A model generated the notes under the pieces. That model had not been told where the DNA came from, did no database searches, and worked only from the letters and a program-made list of their open reading frames with translations. The position numbers and the translations under genes were made by a program. A DNA stretch of 64,000 nt from an uncultured Elusimicrobiales bacterium (GTDB lineage: Bacteria; Elusimicrobiota; Elusimicrobia; Elusimicrobiales; Elusimicrobiaceae). Below, one piece after another: positions 15,241-21,581 of this stretch. The stretch spans positions 1 to 64,000 of the forward strand of contig CALUZQ010000002.1 in assembly GCA_944325225.1 (NCBI GenBank). Reading direction: 5' to 3'. Each line of letters starts with the position of its first letter. Position 1 is the first letter of the stretch.

Positions 15241-15794
15241 TTTTTGTTCTCCAACATGTGCCCGGGAAGTTGCTGCCTGATATCCACGTTGTCCATCTTG
15301 TCATACAAATCCCGGAATATATCCAAATCAATAGAAGTAGAACTTCGCCCCTCTTGTTTTTGATTGGAAAAGATGTTGTGCTTGTGTACAAAAGCGGTTA
15401 CTAAAACCTTTCTCTCTTCCTTCTGTTTTTTTTGTAATTTTTTAGCCTCTTTTCTAAACGCCATTAGATAAACATCCACCAGCATGGAAGCCAATACAGT
15501 TTCTTGATGCGTTAATTCCGCACATATTTCTTTAGACTTTGGTTTAATAAGAACCGGCACCCTGTTTATGTTTTTTATTTTTCCCAAAATCTGTACTATC
15601 AACCGTTGCTCAGCGATATTGGAATACTTGAACCATCTCCGGTATTTGTAATTTTGCCCTTTGAGCAAATCTTCAATAGTCAGATTGTTCGCGGTTAATG
15701 CCCGCTGTAAAATAGCTTCCGCGTTTTCTTTTTCGCCGCCTACTCCCTGCTGGGCCAAGGCATAAATCTTCAGTAATCTTTCTTTTAAGTCCAT
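15237..15794 (-). CDS. DUF2786-like phage protein
   Basis: A 185-residue protein. The N-terminal 45 residues (LLKIYALAQQGVGGEKENAE, then AILQRALTANNLTIEDLL) match the helical DUF2786 pattern found in phage and plasmid proteins. The rest is helical and rich in Lys (KEAKKLQKKQKEERK). The start overlaps the next gene by 4 bp. The function is unknown. Confidence 0.65.
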   Translation of the reverse strand: MDLKERLLKIYALAQQGVGGEKENAEAILQRALTANNLTIEDLLKGQNYKYRRWFKYSNIAEQRLIVQILGKIKNINRVPVLIKPKSKEICAELTHQETVLASMLVDVYLMAFRKEAKKLQKKQKEERKVLVTAFVHKHNIFSNQKQEGRSSTSIDLDIFRDLYDKMDNVDIRQQLPGHMLENKK

Positions 15795-15804
15795 ACAAGC
15801 TACC

Positions 15805-16029
15805 TCAAAAAAAATCTTTCTCTGCCATTCGTACCAGCACGGCTATCGTATCGTAAATTTCCGCCTCAATCTGTTCCCAGCTGGTCATATCGTTTATCGC
15901 CTTAGCCGTTTCGCCCAATTCTTCCGCCGCCAGGCAGAGCGCGTGATGCAAGTTTACAGCAAACTGCGGGTGTTTTTCGCGGGCCGCTTTCACGGCCTGT
16001 ATAATTTTTTTCATTGTGTTAGGTTTCAT
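15805..16029 (-). CDS. MazG-like nucleotide pyrophosphatase
   Basis: A 74-residue all-helical protein with the metal-binding pattern of MazG-type NTP pyrophosphohydrolases: LAAEELGETAKAIN near residues 30-43 and EAEIYDTIAVLVRMA near residues 55-69 (EExxE followed by ExxD). These enzymes hydrolyse NTPs or dNTPs, and phage copies can modulate nucleotide pools or (p)ppGpp. Starting at Met6 would give 69 residues; the overlap with the next gene (4 bp, ATGA) favours the first ATG. Confidence 0.75.
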   Translation of the reverse strand: MKPNTMKKIIQAVKAAREKHPQFAVNLHHALCLAAEELGETAKAINDMTSWEQIEAEIYDTIAVLVRMAEKDFF

Positions 16030-16289
16030 TCTTCCACCGCCTTATAAAAATCCTGTTTTGCCTTTGCCACGCTGGCAAAAGGCCCATTTTGTAAAACAGC
16101 CCCGTTTTTTATTTTTCGGGCCTTCCAAGTCCAACCCTCTGCCCCTCTTTCAAAAACAGCTTCCCAGCCGAATTTGAGCAGTTTCTTCGGGTTTTTTCTG
16201 TCTTTCCATCGCCGCCAGTATTCCAGCTGGCGTTCATGCTTTTTCCCTGTTAAAAACTTCTTCAACTGCTTGCAATTGTTTGCGTTCAT
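16026..16289 (-). CDS. Hypothetical basic phage protein
   Basis: An 87-residue, very basic protein rich in Trp and Lys (YWRRWKDRKNPKKLLKFGWE), with a compact C-terminal part (GPFASVAKAKQDFYKAVE). It is likely to bind nucleic acid, judging by charge only. It overlaps the MazG-like gene by 4 bp. Confidence 0.6.
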   Translation of the reverse strand: MNANNCKQLKKFLTGKKHERQLEYWRRWKDRKNPKKLLKFGWEAVFERGAEGWTWKARKIKNGAVLQNGPFASVAKAKQDFYKAVEE

Positions 16290-16461
16290 TCTCTACACCG
16301 TGAACGCTTCCGGTCGGACGCGAAAAGCAAATTGCTCTCACATATATTCCTTTTGCCACACAGATATGGCACAGGTCTTTGGAGGGGGAAAACCCCCTGC
16401 ACACACTCGGCCCGATTACAAATGTGTCAAATTCTTCCTGTTTCTTTCTGGTCATACCCAT
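16234..16461 (-). CDS. Possible small Cys-containing phage protein
   Basis: A 75-residue reading frame that fills the gap between two genes, overlapping the next by 56 bp and the previous by 10 bp. It has a CHIC pair and other Cys residues (SVCRGFS, AICFSR). The large overlap with 16026-16289 is a warning, but without it a 160-bp gap would remain in a packed operon. The family is unknown. Confidence 0.45.
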   Translation of the reverse strand: MGMTRKKQEEFDTFVIGPSVCRGFSPSKDLCHICVAKGIYVRAICFSRPTGSVHGVENERKQLQAVEEVFNREKA

Positions 16462-16937
16462 ATCTCCGGAACGCTTGACGGGAAAAACGCCGGTATCCCT
16501 TCCTGTTTGTACATGCGGACCACTCTTTCGTCGTCGTCAACCGCCATCAGCGGGACCGGGCCGCCGGGTTTTCCAAGCGATTCCTCTTTTCGCAAAACCG
16601 AAAGCATTTTTTTCTTCAACAGATGGTCGGCCGTTTTATCGCCTTTCGGGCGCATCAGCACCTTATCCACAGAAACGCCCTTTTCCTTCAGCCAAGCCAT
16701 TGTATTGGGCCGCAGTTTTTCGCTGCGGGCCGTTAGAACAAACACGGCAATTTTGTCCAGTTTTAAAGCACGGGCAAAGCAAATGAAATCCATATTAGCC
16801 ACCGCATTGGGGCAGCGCCGCGCAAATAAAGCATAGTCCCTGTCATCGCCGTATTCCCGGCGGAATGTGTTTTCGCACAGTACTCCGTCCAGGTCAAGCA
16901 GAACCGCTGCTTGCGCGGGTTGTTGGTTTTTAGACAT
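16452..16937 (-). CDS. HAD-superfamily phosphatase (PNKP-3'-phosphatase-like)
   Basis: A 161-residue HAD protein. Motif I is LLDLDGVLCE near residues 13-22 (Asp nucleophile), motif II is VLTARSEK near residues 64-71, and motif IV is AVDDDERVV near residues 130-138; a conserved Lys lies at RPKGDKT. It resembles the phosphatase half of phage polynucleotide kinase/phosphatases, though no kinase half is present. The start at ATG 16937 overlaps the stop of the 39-residue peptide gene; the ATG at 16967 lies deep inside it and is less likely. Confidence 0.75.
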   Translation of the reverse strand: MSKNQQPAQAAVLLDLDGVLCENTFRREYGDDRDYALFARRCPNAVANMDFICFARALKLDKIAVFVLTARSEKLRPNTMAWLKEKGVSVDKVLMRPKGDKTADHLLKKKMLSVLRKEESLGKPGGPVPLMAVDDDERVVRMYKQEGIPAFFPSSVPEIWV

Positions 16938-17049
16938 ATTCTTTTTCTTCCTTTTCCTTTTGAGCATTTCTGCATTTCCGGCAGATTCCCAGGTGGGGTT
17001 CCAGGCCGGGTTTTAATCGTTTATAGCACCGTGTGCAAAATTTATCCAT
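16930..17049 (-). CDS. 39-residue zinc-ribbon peptide
   Basis: ATG 17049 to TAA 16930 encodes a peptide with FCTRCYKRL and GICRKCRNA, two CxxC pairs 19 residues apart, the minimal plan of a zinc ribbon. A Lys/Glu tail follows. It overlaps the start of the phosphatase gene. The role is unknown; small zinc ribbons of this size can act on RNA polymerase or nucleases. Confidence 0.6.
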   Translation of the reverse strand: MDKFCTRCYKRLKPGLEPHLGICRKCRNAQKEKEEKEYV

Positions 17050-17064
17050 AGTATTGCGCCCTCA

Positions 17065-17238
17065 TCAGTTTTTCGGAATGTTTTCTCCGCGGGCGTCCGC
17101 CAACTCTTTTGCAAAGAGCGTTTCAAACTCCAGTCGCACGCGCTTAAAAGCGTCCGCTTCTTGGCGTTTTGGCGCCTGGATAATCAAGGCGTCCAATACA
17201 TGCAAAAACAGCAAAAATTTATCGTCTGTTATTTTCAT
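17065..17238 (-). CDS. Hypothetical 57-residue helical phage protein
   Basis: ATG 17238 to TGA 17065. The product is a helical, charged protein (KFLLFLHVLDALIIQAPKRQ, then FKRVRLEFETLFAKELADAR) without recognisable motifs. It directly follows the hairpin-rich stretch at 17247-17597. Confidence 0.55.
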   Translation of the reverse strand: MKITDDKFLLFLHVLDALIIQAPKRQEADAFKRVRLEFETLFAKELADARGENIPKN

Positions 17239-17246
17239 GTTATACA

Positions 17247-17597
17247 GGGCGGCGAATAATGCCGCCCCAGTCGTTTGTTCGCCAAATCTCCGGAAGATAT
17301 TTATTCCATCCCCGGAGAGGCCCGCCCAAAACCAATTATTTAAGCGGGCAAACTTTCGGCACGGTTATTGTCAGGAGACTCTTACGATGGCCGTGCCGTC
17401 CGGTTATTCAGCCGGAAGATTTTGGCGCGAGGTGTATTATGTCGGCCTATGCAGGAGGGAATCTCGCGCCTTCCGGCTATGCCGGAAAATCAATTTGCCG
17501 GGTTATTTGCGCCACCCGGCCTGGCGGTACTTGCACTATTTAACGGGCGTGGTCGCGGAAGAGAGTGCCAACCGAAACGCCCGCCGGCTTACGCCGG
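17247..17597. ncRNA. Hairpin-tiled stretch, candidate structured RNA
   Basis: This 380-bp gap between two early genes has no convincing gene. Ten perfect inverted repeats follow one another end to end: 17247/17261, 17287/17312, 17320/17344, 17357/17391, 17399/17412, 17424/17463, 17471/17481, 17497/17514, 17544/17577 and 17584/17593 (arm starts; arms 5-8 bp, GC-rich, with mostly AT-rich loops). On the plus strand G-U pairs extend several stems; the fourth becomes 14 bp (17357-17370 with 17385-17398). Two stems extend only on the minus strand, so the transcribed strand is unresolved. An ATG with a Shine-Dalgarno-like AGGAG at 17387 lies in the fourth hairpin. The family is not one I can name. 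Confidence 0.45.
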
Positions 17598-17618
17598 AAA
17601 ATTTGCAGTAAGTAATTA

Positions 17619-18233
17619 CTAAAGAGTCTCTTTAATTTCACCGTTTTCAAGCTTATAGAATGTATTGGGGCGAATTTTTTCCCCATCCACCTTAACGGCT
17701 TTGATGTTAATAATTTGATACGATTCGTTTCTTTCTGCCAGAACAAGCCATGTTCCCACTTCTCCGCAGGAGAGACTATTAAATCCAAATCCTAAAGCTA
17801 TGCTGTCTTTCCCCGCTGCGCGGGCACAGGCATTTCGGCCCATCGTTATGGCTACACTTCTTGTACCTTTAGCAATGGCATCACTATTATCTTCCATGGC
17901 TAACGCCGCACTTTTTGTCCCCTCCGCCACAACATCCGATTGTCCCCAAGTAGAGATACTTACACTGAAATCATTTTCTGCGATGGCTGTACCTTTAAAT
18001 CCCGTTACTGCTGCTATACTATGCAGACCTTCTGCTGTAGCTACTCCATTTTCTGCAGTATTTACAGCCACGCTCCAGTCTCCAAGGGAAGCTGCCCGGC
18101 TCATCTCTTTGGTAGCTGCAGCCACACTATCATCCCCCTCCGCATAAAAAAGATTCCTTTCCGTAGATACCGTTTGTTCTTTTGAAACAATGGCTTCTTT
18201 GCCTTTTATAATTTTTTTAATGATTTCCCACAT
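17619..18233 (-). CDS. Phage protein with YadA-like beta-roll repeats
   Basis: A 204-residue protein. Residues about 30-150 contain repeats of 14-15 residues of the type SVAVNTAENGVATAE, SAALAMEDNSDAIAKG and SIALGFGFN, as in the left-handed beta-roll of YadA-type adhesin heads. The C-terminal part (NIKAVKVDGEKIRPNTFYKL, then ENGEIKE) is a small domain seen in phage proteins of the DUF7666 type. It is encoded in the early operon, not with tail genes, so a virion adhesin is unlikely; the role is unknown. Confidence 0.65.
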   Translation of the reverse strand: MWEIIKKIIKGKEAIVSKEQTVSTERNLFYAEGDDSVAAATKEMSRAASLGDWSVAVNTAENGVATAEGLHSIAAVTGFKGTAIAENDFSVSISTWGQSDVVAEGTKSAALAMEDNSDAIAKGTRSVAITMGRNACARAAGKDSIALGFGFNSLSCGEVGTWLVLAERNESYQIINIKAVKVDGEKIRPNTFYKLENGEIKETL

Positions 18234-18241
18234 AAATCCTC

Positions 18242-18370
18242 CTAAAACTGTGCGTCAAATGCAGCTCCAAAAAGTACGGAAAAAGTAAATGCGGCCGCAA
18301 TTCCTACCGCAAACAAGCTGAAGGGGCTCCACTCCTGCGGATTAGAAACCGTCCAAATAAATTTTTTCAT
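18242..18370 (-). CDS. 42-residue membrane peptide
   Basis: ATG 18370 to TAG 18242 encodes 42 residues with one membrane segment (FSLFAVGIAAAFTFSVLFGA) and a short N-terminal part. A strong AGGAGG lies at its 3' end for the next gene. The role is unknown. Confidence 0.55.
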   Translation of the reverse strand: MKKFIWTVSNPQEWSPFSLFAVGIAAAFTFSVLFGAAFDAQF

Positions 18371-18624
18371 TAGTAATCCTCCCTCTTGTTGTAGATCCGT
18401 TCCACATCCGCCAGTACATACACTTTATGACCCCTAATATATCTATCCAACGGGCGCAGCCCTTTGCGTTTGTAAGTGGTAGATAAGGCCTGGGCGGAAC
18501 ATTCCAGCAGGTTTAGTACGGCCGTGCGTTTTAAAAACACATTCCCCACCCGGTCCACGATTAAGTCCTCTTTCGGGAATGCTTTTATGTCCAATTTCAT
18601 AAGGGTTTCTTTATCTGCCAACAT
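18370..18624 (-). CDS. Helix-turn-helix protein, first gene of the early operon
   Basis: An 84-residue protein from ATG 18624, with GAGG six bases upstream; an in-frame TTG at 18660 is less likely. The region TAVLNLLECSAQALSTTYKR near residues 34-53 and the end GHKVYVLADVERIYNKR resemble small MerR/excisionase-like winged helices. As the first leftward gene it could be an excisionase, a Cro-like regulator or an early-late regulator. The sequence does not decide between these. Confidence 0.65.
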   Translation of the reverse strand: MLADKETLMKLDIKAFPKEDLIVDRVGNVFLKRTAVLNLLECSAQALSTTYKRKGLRPLDRYIRGHKVYVLADVERIYNKREDY

Positions 18625-18682
18625 ATAATGCCTCACAAATCTTTGCGCCAGTTCCCCCAAAACGGGTGGAATATGCTAAACT

Positions 18683-18729
18683 AAATAAAAGACCGTACAG
18701 GACTCTCTGCTAAGACTCCCCGTACGGTC
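18683..18729 (-). terminator. Intrinsic terminator in the early-operon leader
   Basis: GACCGTAC (18691-18698) and GTACGGTC (18722-18729) form an 8-bp stem that continues inward as GGGA/TCCT in the minus-strand transcript. It is followed by TTTTATTT. It lies between the early promoter and the first early gene, mirroring the late leader. Confidence 0.65.
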
Positions 18730-18791
18730 AGGTTCGCAATCAGGCCGCTTACGCCTTTTTGCGCACAAAACTTTTTATACTGCAATTGTTT

Positions 18792-18812
18792 AAGCGTTTT
18801 TTTGCGAACCAA
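18792..18812 (-). promoter_or_regulatory. 21-bp leader element shared with the late leader (early copy)
   Basis: On the plus strand it reads AAGCGT, then TT, then TTTTGCGAACCAA and differs at only two positions from 10585-10605. Within this leader its GGTTCGCAA can pair with TTGCGAACC about 60 bases downstream (18731-18739). A second hairpin (18831-18837 with 18847-18853) lies between it and the promoter. Confidence 0.55.
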
Positions 18813-18866
18813 CCCGTTTTTCGGGGCTACACCGCTTCCCAAGGACAAGCGGTAAAAGTTTCCTTT

Positions 18867-18896
18867 GTTTCATATATTATGAAACATTTGAAACAA
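18867..18896. promoter_or_regulatory. Repressor operator cluster
   Basis: GTTTCATA-TAT-TATGAAAC (18867-18885) is a perfect 8-bp-arm palindrome. A further TGAAACA half-site starts ten bases after the second one (18890-18896). The cluster overlaps the early promoter -10 region and is the likely binding site of the repressor encoded at 18938. Confidence 0.65.
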
Positions 18897-18904
18897 TTTG
18901 TCAA
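18876..18904 (-). promoter_or_regulatory. Leftward early promoter
   Basis: On the minus strand TTGACA (18904-18899), a 17-bp spacer and CATAAT (18881-18876) form a strong sigma-70 promoter. The -10 box lies within the operator palindrome, so repressor binding would block it. The transcript has a leader of about 245 bases before the first gene. The 18625-18937 gap consists of this leader and the control region. Confidence 0.75.
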
Positions 18905-18917
18905 GCTGTTTTTTTAT
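18888..18917 (+). promoter_or_regulatory. Candidate repressor promoter
   Basis: TTGAAA (18888-18893) with an 18-bp spacer and TTTTAT (18912-18917) could drive the repressor gene rightward. The match is weak, and the operator half-site overlaps the -35 box, consistent with autoregulation. Confidence 0.35.
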
Positions 18918-18937
18918 GTCGGAGAATAGAAATTTTT

Positions 18938-19594
18938 ATGAACGAATTTGTAAAAATGTTGACCAAATGGAACAACAATCTGGAGCGCGGTGCGCAAATT
19001 CGTCTATCCGAAAAATTAGGAGTTTCACGGGGATTAGTTTCCAAGTGGGTATCCGGTGAAGCAAAGCCCGGAGCGGACTATATCAAGCGGATTGCAGCCG
19101 TCTTTCAATGTTCCGAACAGGAAATAAAAGCTGCGTTTGGAATAAAAGGGGCAATTCCAACCATAAACGCTTATCCAATAACCGCATATGTACCGGTACT
19201 AGGCACAGTGAAAGCAAATCGTTTTAACATCGCAGTTGTATATTCCGAGCCGGAACTCTATATGCCCACCCTAAAGAGTGGGGATAAAGACTATGCCCTT
19301 CGCGTAACGGGCGATTGCATGGAGCCGGAAATCAAGGACGACCAACTCATCATCATCCGCCCGTGCGTTATCACGGATGTGAAAGAGGGGGAAATCGTCG
19401 TGGCCCGCATGGGCGAAGAATGTACCCTCAAGCGCTTTTATCTTAAAAAGAACACCATTTGGCTCATCCCGGACAACAAAGATTACGATCCTATTTCCGG
19501 CAGCATTAAAGAAATAGAAATTATCGGCCGCGTGATAGACATTCCCCGCAAGCCCACCCGCAAGCGCCGCCCGGATTTTTTAGAGGATAAATAA
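18938..19594 (+). CDS. CI/LexA-like prophage repressor with Cys nucleophile
   Basis: A 218-residue protein. Residues about 17-60 hold a helix-turn-helix (LSEKLGVSRGLVSKWVSGEA), and residues about 80-200 a peptidase S24-type domain. The usual GDSM motif is GDCMEP here (Cys127); the general base Lys is in CTLKRFY (Lys165). The expected Ala-Gly cleavage bond would be at LGTVKANR, where the sequence is Ala93-Asn94. These changes suggest altered or lost self-cleavage and so an altered SOS response. It maintains lysogeny by binding the operators upstream. Confidence 0.88.
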   Translation: MNEFVKMLTKWNNNLERGAQIRLSEKLGVSRGLVSKWVSGEAKPGADYIKRIAAVFQCSEQEIKAAFGIKGAIPTINAYPITAYVPVLGTVKANRFNIAVVYSEPELYMPTLKSGDKDYALRVTGDCMEPEIKDDQLIIIRPCVITDVKEGEIVVARMGEECTLKRFYLKKNTIWLIPDNKDYDPISGSIKEIEIIGRVIDIPRKPTRKRRPDFLEDK

Positions 19595-19622
19595 CTCTTT
19601 TTGCTCTTAAAGGGGAGGGAAA

Positions 19623-20162
19623 ATGTTTTATTTTTTGATTTTCCTTGTGGTTGTGCTGGCGCAGGCTCTAGCGTTATCCTTGGCTGGACGGAGCGAACTA
19701 AAAGACCGTGTGGCATTTTTGGAACGGGAAAAAGAGCAATACCGCCCCAACCATAGCCAGGAACTAGAGAAAGCTTACAAATACGCTTCCCAGTTAGAGA
19801 GAGAAAACGAAGAATTAAACACCAAAAATCAAGTATTGGAGGGGGAAATTGAAAATCTAAAGCTAGAAAGAGAAATCTGTCCAGTTTTTCCCTCTTTGAA
19901 AGATTATTTATCCTCTCTTTTTGCCTGGCTTTCCCAAGAAATATCCCATAACCCGGAAACGATATTTTCCGCCGCCAGGCAAAAAAATGTTCCCGTAAAA
20001 GCGGTATTGTGTTCCTTGCTTTTTTTTCAAGTTTCTGAACAGATTAGATATGAAGAATCCAAGGAAGATGTATCGGAAATAGAAAAATTCCGTCAATACT
20101 TGTTAGATAAATTGTCCGCATACAAATACTTCAGAGAGGATTCTTCCGATCAGGAAAAATGA
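19623..20162 (+). CDS. Membrane-anchored coiled-coil protein of the lysogeny region
   Basis: A 179-residue protein with an N-terminal membrane segment (FYFLIFLVVVLAQALALSLA), a coiled coil over about residues 24-85 (heptad Leu/Glu pattern, LERENEELNTKNQVLEGEIE) and a helical C-terminal part. It is transcribed with the repressor, a place often used for superinfection exclusion or defence genes expressed in the lysogen. I recognise no family; the exclusion role is inference from position and topology. Confidence 0.65.
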   Translation: MFYFLIFLVVVLAQALALSLAGRSELKDRVAFLEREKEQYRPNHSQELEKAYKYASQLERENEELNTKNQVLEGEIENLKLEREICPVFPSLKDYLSSLFAWLSQEISHNPETIFSAARQKNVPVKAVLCSLLFFQVSEQIRYEESKEDVSEIEKFRQYLLDKLSAYKYFREDSSDQEK

Positions 20163-20218
20163 CGGGGAAAATATATTGAATTTTTTAGCTTCTCTCCAAA
20201 TTTACGAAGGAATGATAT

Positions 20219-21394
20219 ATGGCAGATAAAATTTCCAGCTTCAAACGCCCGGGCCGTACCGGCCGCCGCTACCGCAAGCAAATTAATGGCCGGCGGTACG
20301 AGATTTTTTTGCGCGGCAATAAGGAACAGCGCGAAACGCAATACAAGCGTTGGGTAGAAAAGCTGGAAAGAGAAAACAAATCCCGCAAATTTGACGGTTC
20401 AAAGACATGGGAATACTTCGCCAGCGCCTTCCTTAAATTCATGCGAAGCGAAAAGGATTTTAAGACGGGGCGAAACATTTGGCGCACCCGTACTATTGCC
20501 GAATACCAGTATGCTTTTGATCATTTTAAAGACATTATTCGCCCACATTATGTGCAGGATTTGCGTCCGGAAGATTTAGCCGCCTTTCGCCGCGCCCGCG
20601 CCCAGGAAGCCATAGAGAAGGGGGACGATAATTACGGCGTAAACAAAGATATGGGCTGCCTGCTGCGCGCCTTTGATTGGGGGATGTCCGAAGGGTACAT
20701 ACCTTTTATGGACCTTACCCCGCTTCGCAATACGCCCAAACGGACCAGCGCGCCTATCGTCAAAGTGCTTTCTCCGTGGGAACTCTCTATGCTTTTAAAG
20801 TATAGCTCTCCTGCTATGCGTGTGGCCACGCGCATGGGCTTTGAAGGCAATTTGCGCCCGGAAGAAATGTACAATTTTCTTATAAGCAAAATTGACATGA
20901 AAACGGGTATTGCCTGGGTGTCGCACAATGACGAAGATAAAAAAGCCGGCATTCGCGCGTGGACAGTCAAACGGGATAAAGAGCGCCCTGTATTTTTTAC
21001 GCCGCAAACCATAGCGGATATTCTTTCCTTAAATCCAAAGACTTACATTTTAACCAATTCCAACGGGAAACCGTTTGACGACAGCACCTTCTCAAAGGAA
21101 TGGCGGAGCAATCTAGAGAAGGTAAACGATGAAATTTTGCGCCATGAAAAAGACGCTCCCAAAATTTTATGCACCTACAAAGCGCTGCGCAAAACGCACA
21201 CCACCTATATGATGCGTGCCGGTGCGAAAGAAAAGGATGTTTCGCTCTATGTGTCTCATGCAGATACAAAAACAACCGAACGGCATTACATAGACAAAGA
21301 AACTCTGCGAAAAGCGGAAAATCAAAAGCGTTTGGCGCATTTAGAGGCAATGAAACAGTTTGTTCTTAAACTGCCCGAAATGATTGAAAAATAG
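20219..21394 (+). CDS. Tyrosine-recombinase integrase
   Basis: A 391-residue integrase. The N-terminal arm- and core-binding regions span about residues 1-170 (SAM-like domain with TIAEYQYAFDHFKDIIRPHY). Catalytic residues visible are Arg213 (EGNLRPEEMY), Arg324 in CTYKALRKTHTTYM, His347 (YVSHADTKT) and Tyr357 (ERHYID). The box II position that is usually His (HxLR) is Lys321 here. It integrates the phage at the neighbouring tRNA-Ser and faces it directly. Confidence 0.92.
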   Translation: MADKISSFKRPGRTGRRYRKQINGRRYEIFLRGNKEQRETQYKRWVEKLERENKSRKFDGSKTWEYFASAFLKFMRSEKDFKTGRNIWRTRTIAEYQYAFDHFKDIIRPHYVQDLRPEDLAAFRRARAQEAIEKGDDNYGVNKDMGCLLRAFDWGMSEGYIPFMDLTPLRNTPKRTSAPIVKVLSPWELSMLLKYSSPAMRVATRMGFEGNLRPEEMYNFLISKIDMKTGIAWVSHNDEDKKAGIRAWTVKRDKERPVFFTPQTIADILSLNPKTYILTNSNGKPFDDSTFSKEWRSNLEKVNDEILRHEKDAPKILCTYKALRKTHTTYMMRAGAKEKDVSLYVSHADTKTTERHYIDKETLRKAENQKRLAHLEAMKQFVLKLPEMIEK

Positions 21395-21493
21395 TGTCCC
21401 CCACTTTTTTGAAGTGTCCCCCACTTTTTTCAAGGCATTTTGCCCCCACTTTGTCCCCCACTTTAAGGATTGAAAAACCTTGAAATGCCTTGA
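21393..21493. repeat. Integrase-proximal repeats, candidate arm-type sites
   Basis: Four copies of (G)TCCCCCACTTT occur within 72 bp: two long ones, AGTGTCCCCCACTTTTTT at 21393-21410 and 21413-21430, then shorter ones near 21442-21452 and 21453-21464. An 11-bp perfect inverted repeat (TCAAGGCATTT, 21430-21440, with its complement at 21483-21493) encloses the last two. Their place between the integrase gene and the tRNA fits integrase or accessory-factor binding sites. Confidence 0.6.
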
Positions 21494-21581
21494 AAAGAAT
21501 TGAAACAAATTTATTGATTTATCGTCATAAAAAATCCAAAAAAGAACCCGCTTCTTCCTAGAAACGGGTTGTAGAGTGAAA

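Noticed and set aside
16174-16836. 220-residue rightward frame opposite the phosphatase gene
   Set aside because: It is the shadow of leftward genes with clear HAD motifs; composition is Ser/Phe-rich, as expected for the complement.
17387-17611. 74-residue rightward reading frame with AGGAG upstream
   Set aside because: The start lies within the 14-bp stem, all three rightward frames are open in this GC-rich stretch, and the product is Arg-rich without motifs. It is more likely a by-product of the structured region.
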